A model generated the notes under the pieces. That model did no database searches. It was given only the letters and a program-made list of their open reading frames with translations, and was not told where the DNA came from. A DNA stretch of 64,000 nt from Mesorhizobium sp. B2-7-2 (GTDB lineage Bacteria > Pseudomonadota > Alphaproteobacteria > Rhizobiales > Rhizobiaceae): NCBI RefSeq assembly GCF_006440775.1, contig NZ_VFTZ01000019.1, positions 45,538-109,537 on the forward strand. The letters are read 5' to 3'. The first letter of the stretch is position 1. Every line of letters begins with the position of its first letter. A program made the position numbers and the translations under genes. Positions 18,593 through 25,780 of this stretch are shown here, piece by piece.

Positions 18593-18964
18593 TCAGGCGG
18601 CTTGCGGCCGTCGCATTCTCTCGACAAACGCCTGCCTTGCCGGTCCGGCAAGCGGCTTGTCCATGGTCAGCAGGCCATCGAGCAGCGCCAGGAGCTCGCG
18701 CGCTGCCGAAGACTTGCAGGAATAATAGACCATCTGACGATCGCGGCGGGTTTCGACAAGGCCAAACCTGCGCAGTTTGGCCAGGTGTTGCGACAGCGCC
18801 GACTGGCTGAGTTCGACCTTGTCGGCGAGCACGCCGACCGAGAGTTCGCCCTCAGCGAGGTAGTTCATGATGAGCAGACGCTTCTCGTTGCCCATCACCG
18901 CAAGAAAGGCTGCCGCGCTTTCTGCGTTGGCGGTAAGTTTCTTGGTGACCATCGATTTCCCCAT
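18593..18964 (-). CDS. ArsR family winged-helix regulator
   Basis: A 123-residue ArsR/SmtB-type repressor. The winged HTH covers residues about 18-95, with GNEKRLLIMNYLAEGELSVG and the recognition helix SQSALSQHLAKLRRFGLV, followed by the wing TRRDRQMVYYSC. It lacks the CVC metal site of classical ArsR; the only Cys is in the wing. It may therefore respond to sulfide/redox state or another signal, as the BigR/SqrR-like subgroup does, but the Cys pair needed there is not visible either. ATG 18964 or 18952 could be the start. No divergent target gene is evident. Confidence 0.88.
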   Translation of the reverse strand: MGKSMVTKKLTANAESAAAFLAVMGNEKRLLIMNYLAEGELSVGVLADKVELSQSALSQHLAKLRRFGLVETRRDRQMVYYSCKSSAARELLALLDGLLTMDKPLAGPARQAFVERMRRPQAA

Positions 18965-19382
18965 GGTTCATGCTCTTCCGAAGGCCATGGGGGCAATGGC
19001 TTCGGAGTTCCAGAGCGTTGACGGGCCTGCCCCGATTTGGACGGGACCTGCCCTGCTTCTTTTCGACCAGAACCCCTTCGTAACCCGGTTGCCACCACGT
19101 CGGGGTTGCTGGTCTCGGACAGAACGCACGGCGCTTTTCTCGACGCAAGTCAATGCAGACTCGGAAAAATTCCGTGCTGCTAATGCGTATCAGCGCAGCG
19201 CTCATTCGGCAAGAATATAACGAGGCGGGCAAAAACAGCGGTCAGCCGCAGCCGAGAAAGCAGGCCGGCCGAGGCGGCTTACCAACGAGGCCTGCGGCGA
19301 TGTACCGGCGACTCACTCCCGATCTTGAAGCATGCTAATATGTTAGCCGGGGCAGAGAGGGGCCGGGCTATAGGAGGAAGCC
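18965..19382. other. Intergenic region without a recognised gene
   Basis: Short frames here overlap on both strands without domain similarity or ribosome sites. The last 40 bases hold the strong Shine-Dalgarno of the next small gene, so its promoter should lie in this stretch. Confidence 0.5.
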
Positions 19383-19577
19383 ATGACCGCTGTGCGCAAC
19401 ACATTCACCCCCGACGAGACGGCCATGCTTGGCCGTGTCTACGCGAACGGCAATATCGAGGGCGAGACCGCCGAACAGAAGGAAGCGCGCGCTTCGCGCA
19501 TCATCGCCAATTACATGGCGGGCATCACCGACGAGGCGGAATTGATGGAGCTTTCGCGGCGGCCGCTTGGCAGATGA
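19383..19577 (+). CDS. Small hypothetical protein (64 aa)
   Basis: A 64-residue acidic helical protein without a signal peptide or membrane segment. It is supported by a near-perfect Shine-Dalgarno (taggaggaagcc) immediately before ATG 19383 and by codon use like the neighbours. I do not recognise a family. It is followed by a DUF982 gene on the same strand 108 bases downstream, and could share its transcript. Confidence 0.65.
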   Translation: MTAVRNTFTPDETAMLGRVYANGNIEGETAEQKEARASRIIANYMAGITDEAELMELSRRPLGR

Positions 19578-19684
19578 GCAGCGTGCGCCACCTTCGTGAG
19601 ACGGCTTCACGTTAAGTTGACGTTCCGGATCGGAACCACGCGGCAAAATTTCGTGTTCCGACATATTTCGGGAGAGCTTTCGCG

Positions 19685-19930
19685 ATGATCCAGGGATGGT
19701 TTTCCAGGCCGGTCGAAGTCGCCGTCGGCGTTTCCGGCTCTATCCGGCATATATCCAACGCGGAGCAAGCCGTCGAACTGCTGACCGGCCAATGGCGCGA
19801 TGCCGGCAGCGCGCTGCATGGCGCGGCGCTGCGCGCCTGCCGCCGGGCGATCCGCGGCGACATCGCGGCGGACAACGCCAGGGAGGCCTTTATCGTCGCC
19901 GCGCGCGAGGCGCATGTGCTGGTGGAATAG
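19685..19930 (+). CDS. DUF982 family small protein
   Basis: An 81-residue protein of the DUF982 type, a family of short proteins common in Rhizobiales. The family pattern is visible: WFSRPVEVAVG at the start, an AEQAVELLTGQW segment, then ALRACRRAI and AREAFIVAAREA. No enzymatic residues are known and the role is unassigned. ATG 19685 follows GGGAGAG at a good distance. A second member of the family lies 226 bases downstream, and a third probable one is at 59621. Confidence 0.8.
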   Translation: MIQGWFSRPVEVAVGVSGSIRHISNAEQAVELLTGQWRDAGSALHGAALRACRRAIRGDIAADNAREAFIVAAREAHVLVE

Positions 19931-20156
19931 AGCGTTTCAAGGCTCTTTGGTCGCGCGATTAGCGGCCCGGATCGCGCGCCAGCCGGTGCCCATGAGCCGG
20001 TCCGAACGCGGCCTGTCGCTACCTTAAGATTCTTCGGAACCTAATGCGCGGTGGTTGGTTAACGCGCGGGTTCCGCATCGCCCCGCGGACCTGCATCGGG
20101 CGCCCATCCGGCGCCGATTGCTTGCTCTAAAGACAATCACAAGAACGGAGGAAGTG

Positions 20157-20399
20157 ATGAACGATGTCTGGTTTTCCGAACCAGTCGTGATCGATTTCCA
20201 GCCAAACGGCCAGCGCAAGGTATCAAGCTGTTTCGAGGCGATGGAATGCCTCGACCAGCGCTGGCCGGGGCCGGCGCGCGGCGGCGCCTGGCGCTCGGCA
20301 AGCCGTGTCTGCCGCGATGCGCTCGATGGCCTGCGCAGCCCGGTGGAAGCCCGCAAGACACTGCGCAAGGCGGCCAAGGTCGCCGGCCTGCTGGCGTAG
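20157..20399 (+). CDS. DUF982 family small protein, second copy
   Basis: An 80-residue DUF982-type protein beginning MNDVWFSEPVVIDF, with the same layout as the gene upstream: an N-terminal W-F-x-x-P-V, a central CFEAMECLDQRW, and C-terminal helices with ASRVCRDALDG. ATG 20157 is preceded by ACGGAGGAAG. The two neighbouring genes share the fold pattern but have little sequence identity, so the duplication is old. A rho-independent terminator follows. Confidence 0.8.
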   Translation: MNDVWFSEPVVIDFQPNGQRKVSSCFEAMECLDQRWPGPARGGAWRSASRVCRDALDGLRSPVEARKTLRKAAKVAGLLA

Positions 20400-20437
20400 C
20401 CCTCGATTTTCCATTGGCGCCCTACCAGGGCGCCGCC

Positions 20438-20477
20438 AAGCCCGTCGCGGTTTCCCATTGCCGCGGCGGGCTTTGTT
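20438..20477 (+). terminator. Rho-independent terminator after the DUF982 gene
   Basis: The arms aagcccgtcgcgg (20438-20450) and ccgcggcgggctt (20461-20473) pair over 13 positions with one mismatch, with a 10-base loop. They are followed by tgtttc. It lies 38 bases after the stop codon. Confidence 0.7.
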
Positions 20478-20677
20478 TCAATGAGGGCGAAGCGACGACC
20501 GACGCATACTGCAGGACACCACGCATCCCGTGAGACACGTGAGAAACGCCGGCCGCGGGCTTCGGGGCTGCCTGACGGGTTCAGGCCGTTCCATTTTGGC
20601 GAGTCGGAGCCGCAACGCGAGCGCCGGTAAACGGTCGGTTCCATAGCGGCGGGCGCAAACCAGGCTTGCGCGCCTGA

Positions 20678-21637
20678 TCAGGCGAAATCGCCAAGCACTT
20701 CGGGAAACTGGACCGCCATCGCTCCTTCATCCGCCTGCCGGGCGTAGAGCCGATGCATCTTCGTGCCGTCATATCTGGCCCGGCGGCGCTGCACGTCCTT
20801 GCCGAAAAGACCGGCAACAGCGTCGAAGCGCCGGATGATGCGCTTCATCACGCCGCGTTCGAAGGGTATGCGCTGCTCGAACGGCTTGCGCCAGGGCGTG
20901 TCCTTTGCCAGGTCGCGCCATATCCTGAGAGCTTCGAGTTCGACGCCGACCTGATTGCCCCACGGCTTGCCGCCCGCGAAATGCCTGGCCCAAGCCTGCG
21001 AGAAGCGAAATTTTCTCGCTCCAAGCGATTGCAGATTCCAGTTGGGGTGCATTGTCTGCCATTTGCCCTCGAAGACGACGTTCAGGGCATTTTGATCGTT
21101 CATCTGGCCATGAATGGCGGTCTTTCGCGTCTGCTCCAGCAGGGCGTTCTCCCGGACGGCGTTCATGTCGAAGACGACGACACCGGAATTGAAATACGGC
21201 GCTCCGGGCGCCAGCTTGAGCTTTTGCCGGTATGAAGGCCTGAAATACATGTAGTCGTCATGCGCGGCGAGCAGCGGCGCGTGCAGCCGCTGCCCGGCCA
21301 AGTCATTGATATCTCTGTTGAAGAGAACATCGCAATCCGCGTATGCGATGCGATCATACGGCTCGAAAACCGGAAACTGGTCGGCGAAAAGCCGAACGTA
21401 AGCGGCAATGCTGTGTGTTCCAAAGCGAAAGCCGAAATTGGTCATGAAATCCGTGACATCGACCAGTTCGACCTTGCCCTTAAGCAGATGACGGGCGACC
21501 TCAAAGTCCGTTTCGCTTGCGCCGGTGTAGAGCAGAAAGCCGTCGATGGGCGTGGAGACATCAATTATCCGGCGCGCCGCCAGACAGGCATACGGAAAGT
21601 AGTTGCCATCGGTCGCCAGGAAGAAACACGACTTCAT
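20678..21637 (-). CDS. Glycosyltransferase family 8 protein
   Basis: A 319-residue GT8-type transferase, the group that includes LPS galactosyl- and glucosyltransferases such as WaaI/WaaJ. Landmarks are the N-terminal FFLATDGNYFPYACLAARRI, the metal-binding DxD in YADCDVLF (about residue 100), YFNSGVVVFDM, and the late motif HFAGGKPW. It should transfer a sugar from a UDP donor at the cytoplasmic face of the inner membrane. It is followed on the opposite side of the block by two plus-strand transferases, and a hexapeptide acetyltransferase lies just upstream on the same strand, so the block likely decorates a surface polysaccharide. Confidence 0.88.
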   Translation of the reverse strand: MKSCFFLATDGNYFPYACLAARRIIDVSTPIDGFLLYTGASETDFEVARHLLKGKVELVDVTDFMTNFGFRFGTHSIAAYVRLFADQFPVFEPYDRIAYADCDVLFNRDINDLAGQRLHAPLLAAHDDYMYFRPSYRQKLKLAPGAPYFNSGVVVFDMNAVRENALLEQTRKTAIHGQMNDQNALNVVFEGKWQTMHPNWNLQSLGARKFRFSQAWARHFAGGKPWGNQVGVELEALRIWRDLAKDTPWRKPFEQRIPFERGVMKRIIRRFDAVAGLFGKDVQRRRARYDGTKMHRLYARQADEGAMAVQFPEVLGDFA

Positions 21638-21657
21638 TTTCCGCTAACCGCTAGCCG

Positions 21658-22269
21658 TCATCTCGTTGCGGTGCCTGCCACAAAATGCTTCTCGACGAAA
21701 GTCTCAATCGGGCCGGTGAGCGAGGCCGCCTCGCGCTTGATCTTATCGTCGTCCCAGCGCCACCACTGGATTGCCAGCAGCTTCGCTATGGTCTCCTCGG
21801 GGAACCGATATCTGATCAGTCGGGCTGGAGACCCGCCGACGACGGCATAAGGCGGCACATGTTTGGTCACGACGGCACCGGCGCCGACGACCGCGCCATC
21901 GCCGACCTCCACGCCCGGCAGGATCATTGCACCATTGCCGATCCAGACGTCATTGCCAACGGTGATGCCGGCCGGCTTGCCGCCTTTTGCGGTTGGCTCC
22001 GGCTGATTCAGCAACCGGCTGTAGATTGGAAATGAGGTTGCGCTCTCGGTCGGATGCTGGCCAGAGCAGATGAAAACCACACGACCGGCAACCGAGCAGA
22101 AGGCGCCGACTTGCAACGGAGCATCCTTCAAGGGGGCCAAGACTTTTCGCCATGTCACGCCGTAGGTATGGCGGCCAACGGTCACATGCTCCGGCAATCC
22201 GGAGCGCATGTCCCTTAGCCATTTGGAAAGCGCCGACATCCAGATCCCTCCCCAATACTTCTGCGACAT
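21658..22269 (-). CDS. CatB-related hexapeptide-repeat O-acetyltransferase
   Basis: A 203-residue left-handed beta-helix acyltransferase of the xenobiotic/CatB type. Hexapeptide-type turns are visible in VGAFCSVAGRVVFICSG and again in ITVGNDVWIGNGAMILPGVE, with the characteristic SGQHPTES region (catalytic His) and the C-terminal VPPYAVVGGSPARLIRYRF. Such enzymes O-acetylate sugars of polysaccharides or antibiotics. It lies 20 bases upstream of the GT8 gene on the same strand, so the two are probably cotranscribed and the acceptor is likely a glycan. Met at 22239 is an alternative start. Confidence 0.88.
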   Translation of the reverse strand: MSQKYWGGIWMSALSKWLRDMRSGLPEHVTVGRHTYGVTWRKVLAPLKDAPLQVGAFCSVAGRVVFICSGQHPTESATSFPIYSRLLNQPEPTAKGGKPAGITVGNDVWIGNGAMILPGVEVGDGAVVGAGAVVTKHVPPYAVVGGSPARLIRYRFPEETIAKLLAIQWWRWDDDKIKREAASLTGPIETFVEKHFVAGTATR

Positions 22270-22433
22270 AGTCTCGGACCGGCCGAACCATCAACCGGGA
22301 ACTTCGGTCGGCGCAAGGGAGCGATCCACCGAAAACCTGTTATCCGCGCAACGACATTGGGGAAATTTCGAGTGGATTGAGGTTGCCTCTGTTGGTAGAG
22401 GGGAGCGTCTCAGACACATCTCCCATAGATCGA

Positions 22434-23219
22434 ATGAACGACGTTTTTGGCTATATCGCCTATGGCGATAACGAGGTTTATCACTTCGGCGCGCTGCTCA
22501 GCGCGCTTAAGCTTCTGCACAATTGCCCAGGCGCCAGGATAATCGTCGCAACCGACAGGCCCGAACTCTTTCGCCCATACCCCGTTGAGACGATCGCTAT
22601 AACCGCCGACCAGAAAGAGTTGATGTCTTTCGGCTGGCGCTATCATTTCGGCATCAAGGCTGCTTTCCTGATCGAGATCCTGAAGCGAGCGGACCGCCTG
22701 ATCTTCATGGACTCGGACCATTATGCTTATGTCGATCCATCCAGAGGGTTCCGACAGATTTCTCCGACACGTTCTTTCATGCGTAAGTGTGAGGGCGAGC
22801 ATCGGCTTTACCCGGTTCTCACAGGCAAAGGCGTCAAAATCGGAGACTACACCCTGACAGGCCGCGAACCGATGTGGCAAAGCGGAATCCTCGGCATTCA
22901 TCGAGCCAATGCCGGTGCATTGACCGAGGCCTATTCCGCGATGTTGGCCGTACGCGAATTGACCAATACGGACGCACCGGAGCAGTTTTGCATCGGGGTC
23001 GCGCTCTCTCGAAATGGCTTGACTCTGAGCCGACACCGCCTCCCGGTCAGCGACTACAACACACGCGGCAAAAAGGCTTTCGCCAGCCCGCGCGTGCTGC
23101 AGTTCTTCAAGATGTACAGCGACGCTCCAATTGCCGAGCAAATAAGAAGAGCCGGCTGGTATCGCCTATGGCGAACTCCCATGGACCTATGGCGCCAGCG
23201 AGACAGGTGGTCACTCTAA
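22434..23219 (+). CDS. Putative glycosyltransferase (nucleotide-sugar transferase fold)
   Basis: A 261-residue protein starting MNDVFGYIAYGDNEVYHFGA. It has a GT-A-like arrangement: early beta-strand ARIIVATDRPELF, an RLIFMDSDHYAY segment carrying a DxD (Asp-Ser-Asp) for metal and nucleotide sugar, and MWQSGILGIHRAN corresponding to the acceptor-side strand. This suggests a nucleotide-sugar-dependent transferase without a close named family. ATG 22434 is chosen because the conserved strand begins directly after it; an in-frame TTG 57 bases upstream is possible. It is divergent from the acetyltransferase gene. Confidence 0.7.
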   Translation: MNDVFGYIAYGDNEVYHFGALLSALKLLHNCPGARIIVATDRPELFRPYPVETIAITADQKELMSFGWRYHFGIKAAFLIEILKRADRLIFMDSDHYAYVDPSRGFRQISPTRSFMRKCEGEHRLYPVLTGKGVKIGDYTLTGREPMWQSGILGIHRANAGALTEAYSAMLAVRELTNTDAPEQFCIGVALSRNGLTLSRHRLPVSDYNTRGKKAFASPRVLQFFKMYSDAPIAEQIRRAGWYRLWRTPMDLWRQRDRWSL

Positions 23220-23384
23220 ACTGGCTATGAGAACTGACGGCAGGGGGGAATGTTTCGCCGGATCGAGCAGTTCTGCCATTGATTTCAGCGCTCCGACTCG
23301 GCGCCTTCGATCTCTTTCCATACCAGGGGCCAAGGGATCGGGGGCGAACTTCCCTTTCTCCTCACGTCACGTTATGCAGGCCAA

Positions 23385-24311
23385 ATGGGTCTGAAGATTG
23401 TTGATATCATAACCAGAGCGCCGGCAATCATCGCGGCGAAGGAAGTCAGAAATGGCTTAGTGTACAAGGCTTTCGAGCATCGGGGCAAAGCGGCCGGACG
23501 CATTTTTGCAGACCGCCTGAAAGCCACTGGTGCATCGCGTGTCTGTTTTACGGTGGCGTTCAATACGCCCTGGGTCATAGATGCGCTGGCCAAGGCATGG
23601 GAAATGCACCCGCCGGGAATGACCCTGGCCGTTGTCGACAATTCGACCGATCCGGCATCGAGACAGGCAATAGAAAGCATCTGTGAGGTAAGAGGCGTAC
23701 CTTACTTGGCGCTGCCGATGCGGGTGGAAAAACATCTGTCCAGATCGCACGGAACCGCGATAAACTGGGCTTATCATAACATCATACGGCACCTGGAGCC
23801 TGAGTTATTCGGCTTCATTGATCATGACTGTTTCCCGGTAGTGCCTTTTGACATCCCGGCCAAGATGAAAGGCAAGGTTGTCTACGGCAAGCTGTTCCTT
23901 CCAGGTCGAAATCATATCCACGAGCCGAAGCCGACCGATCGACACTGGAATTTATGGGCAGGCTTCTGCTTCTATCGCTTCTCCGCCACGAGCGGTCGAA
24001 AGCTGAACTTCGAACCCCGCTTGAACAAGGGGCTTGATACCGGCGGCGCAAACTGGAACGTCCTTTACTCGCATTTGGACAGGACAAGTGACGTTGCGGT
24101 AGCCATCGCGCGGGAAAACCCGATGACGATGGCGGGGGCGGTCGGGCACCATGAGATCATCGAGGAAGCGTTCTTCCACGTTGCCGGCGTATCCTACCCT
24201 GACCGACCCAGTTATCACCGCAGAACAGCCGACCATCGAAAACTCATCCGCGACTACGTCTGGAATACATATCTTGGCGGCGCGAGCGGCAGGGTAGCGG
24301 AAGACTTTTAA
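23385..24311 (+). CDS. Putative glycosyltransferase (GT2-like)
   Basis: A 308-residue protein with a GT-A-type N-terminal half: VCFTVAFNTPWVIDALAKAW, then GMTLAVVDNSTDPASRQAI (the nucleotide-binding strand pattern typical of family 2), and FGFIDHDCFPVVP supplying the Asp-x-Asp. The C-terminal half has LNKGLDTGGANWNVL. It is the last gene of the glycan block and noticeably lower in GC than the flanking housekeeping genes. Its stop codon touches a degenerate tRNA-Arg copy, which points to an insertion boundary. The sugar and acceptor are unknown. Confidence 0.7.
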   Translation: MGLKIVDIITRAPAIIAAKEVRNGLVYKAFEHRGKAAGRIFADRLKATGASRVCFTVAFNTPWVIDALAKAWEMHPPGMTLAVVDNSTDPASRQAIESICEVRGVPYLALPMRVEKHLSRSHGTAINWAYHNIIRHLEPELFGFIDHDCFPVVPFDIPAKMKGKVVYGKLFLPGRNHIHEPKPTDRHWNLWAGFCFYRFSATSGRKLNFEPRLNKGLDTGGANWNVLYSHLDRTSDVAVAIARENPMTMAGAVGHHEIIEEAFFHVAGVSYPDRPSYHRRTADHRKLIRDYVWNTYLGGASGRVAEDF

Positions 24312-24383
24312 GCGCCGACCAGATTCGAACCTGCGACCGTCGGTTTAGACGGCCGGTGCTCAAGCCAGCTGAGCGGCGGACCG
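24312..24383 (-). pseudogene. Degenerate tRNA-Arg copy
   Basis: Read on the minus strand this resembles the intact tRNA-Arg at 25096-25172. The D arm (gctcagctgg), the start of the anticodon arm (gagcaccggcc) and the T-loop region (gcaggttcgaatc) are shared. It cannot function: the acceptor ends do not pair, the T stem has mismatches, and the base before the TCT anticodon is G where U33 is invariant. The two copies face the same way and are about 780 bases apart. It is either a decayed tandem duplicate or the remnant of an attachment site. Confidence 0.75.
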
Positions 24384-24397
24384 CCGGCAGACCGTTG

Positions 24398-24706
24398 TTA
24401 CGCTGCGTGCAGCGTTGGGATAGCGCTGACATCCACGTCCCGTTCGGCATGCCAAGCATCATGAGCCGCCTGCATGCGAAGCCAGATCGCCGCGCCGTCG
24501 CCGAACATCTTTCCGAGCCGAGCCGCGACGGCCGGCGAAACCGGCTTCCTTTCGCGAGTGATATCGTAGAGCTGCTGTCGCGAAATCCCGAGCAGCCTGG
24601 CGATCTCCACCTTAGTCTTTCCAGTCGCCGGGATGATGTCCTCAAGCAGCGCTCCCGGGTGGGACGGGCAACGCTCGGCGGGACGCTTCGGCTTGTGCTC
24701 GCTCAT
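24398..24706 (-). CDS. HigA-type antitoxin (XRE HTH)
   Basis: A 102-residue antitoxin of the HigA family. The Cro/C1-type HTH covers residues about 30-80 with TKVEIARLLGISRQQLYDIT, preceded by the family-typical HPGALLEDIIPATG. It should bind its own promoter and neutralise the HigB-type toxin encoded 27 bases upstream on the same strand. The toxin-first order is usual for higBA. The pair sits between a degenerate and an intact tRNA-Arg. Confidence 0.9.
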   Translation of the reverse strand: MSEHKPKRPAERCPSHPGALLEDIIPATGKTKVEIARLLGISRQQLYDITRERKPVSPAVAARLGKMFGDGAAIWLRMQAAHDAWHAERDVDVSAIPTLHAA

Positions 24707-24733
24707 AAATCCAACTTCCCCAGTCTGTCCGCC

Positions 24734-25012
24734 TCAATGATACTGTTCGAAGTCGACGCGGGCGGCGTCTTCGCCATCGAATTCAAATGTGATGCACCAC
24801 GGACCGTTCACATGGACCGTATAACGGGTCGGATCGAAGCCCTTTAACGCATGAAAATCAAACCCTGGCAGGTCCATATCTTTTGGCCGCTCAGAGGCCT
24901 CAAGGCGGTCAAGCCGGACAAGGATGCGCTTGTGCATCTTGGCATCGATCTTTCCGGTTTTCCCGGTGGAGAACAGATCTGCCAGCGCTTTGCCTTTGAA
25001 TGACTTGATCAT
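24734..25012 (-). CDS. HigB/RelE-type toxin
   Basis: A 92-residue toxin of the HigB (RelE/ParE superfamily) type. It begins MIKSFKGKALADLFSTGKT, contains the central MDLPGFDFHALKG, and ends with the usual strand pair TVHVNGPWCITFEFDGEDA. Members are ribosome-associated mRNA endonucleases. ATG 25012 is the start that fits the family; upstream in-frame codons run into the operator and the tRNA. Expression is probably autoregulated through the two direct repeats immediately upstream. Confidence 0.9.
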   Translation of the reverse strand: MIKSFKGKALADLFSTGKTGKIDAKMHKRILVRLDRLEASERPKDMDLPGFDFHALKGFDPTRYTVHVNGPWCITFEFDGEDAARVDFEQYH

Positions 25013-25019
25013 GCCTAAT

Positions 25020-25070
25020 GTAAGCAGATAGCGTACATAAATCAAGTTGGCGTAAGCAAAAAACGTACAT
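25020..25070 (-). promoter_or_regulatory. Paired 19-bp direct repeats upstream of higBA
   Basis: Two copies of a 19-base unit, gtaagca-N5-cgtacat, lie at 25020-25038 and 25052-25070 and agree at 16 of 19 positions. Their spacing is 32 bases, about three helical turns. Each unit is itself a loose palindrome (GTA...TAC). The nearer one ends 8 bases before the toxin start codon. They are strong candidates for HigA/HigBA operators. Confidence 0.7.
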
Positions 25071-25095
25071 TTGCGGTCGACAAGATTGCCAAAAA

Positions 25096-25172
25096 TGGCG
25101 ATCCCGGCAGGATTCGAACCTGCGACCATCGGCTTAGAAGGCCGGTGCTCTATCCAGCTGAGCTACGGGACC
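25096..25172 (-). tRNA. tRNA-Arg (anticodon UCU)
   Basis: A complete cloverleaf on the minus strand. The acceptor ggtcccg pairs with cgggatc, the D arm is gctcagctggatagagc, the anticodon loop cttctaa gives UCU, and the T arm is gcaggttcgaatcctgc. The discriminator is G and the CCA end is encoded. It is 77 bases long. Confidence 0.95.
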
Positions 25173-25227
25173 GTCGGCCGGCCGGGCCGGCTGAGGCGGG
25201 TTACGCCAGGCGACGCAAGACCGGGAG

Positions 25228-25533
25228 TCAATGGGTCCAGGGCGTCGTGCGGTCATAGCGGAAATTGTCCGAATAGGAAATCTGCCGGCGCTTGGTTTCC
25301 TTCGGCTCTTCCACGCGATAGGCGATCTTTTCCTTCTCGGCATAAGCCACAGCCTCTTCCTTCGTCTCGAAGGTGAGCTTCACCTGGCTCAGCATGTCGC
25401 CCGAGGTGGTGTAGCCCATCAGCGGGTCGATCTTCTTGCGCTGGGCGGGGTCGAATTCCAGCACCCAATGTCCTGTCTTGGCCTTGCCGGACTGCATCGC
25501 GGTTTTGGCTGGACTGAAAATTCGCGCGGACAT
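25228..25533 (-). CDS. ETC complex I accessory subunit (NDUFS4-like)
   Basis: A 101-residue protein of the ETC_C1_NDUFS4 family, the alphaproteobacterial homologue of the mitochondrial complex I accessory subunit. The N-terminus MSARIFSPAKTAMQSGKA is highly typical, followed by WVLEFDPAQRKKIDPLMGYT and, at the end, YSDNFRYDRTTPWTH. It is peripheral to NADH:quinone oxidoreductase on the cytoplasmic side. ATG 25533 follows an AGAGGTGG; a GTG two codons upstream is less likely. It stands alone, as it usually does in rhizobia, 55 bases from tRNA-Arg. Confidence 0.93.
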   Translation of the reverse strand: MSARIFSPAKTAMQSGKAKTGHWVLEFDPAQRKKIDPLMGYTTSGDMLSQVKLTFETKEEAVAYAEKEKIAYRVEEPKETKRRQISYSDNFRYDRTTPWTH

Positions 25534-25780
25534 GACCACCTCTTTGCCGCCCGAAGACCGGGCACCTTGTTCGGCGCGACATCAGAGCCTCCCGCAGGAG
25601 GCCTGAAATCTCGCGCCAATCCGTCATTACTGCGCAATGGCCGCGGCGGCAAGGCCGCAAGCGGCCAGGCCCCCGCCACTGCGTAGGGAACCTCGCTGCG
25701 CTGGCGACATTATCGAAAGGTCGGCCGACCGGCCCGGGCCGGCCCAACCCTGTGAGCCCATCAGAACCGGACGTTTCGCC

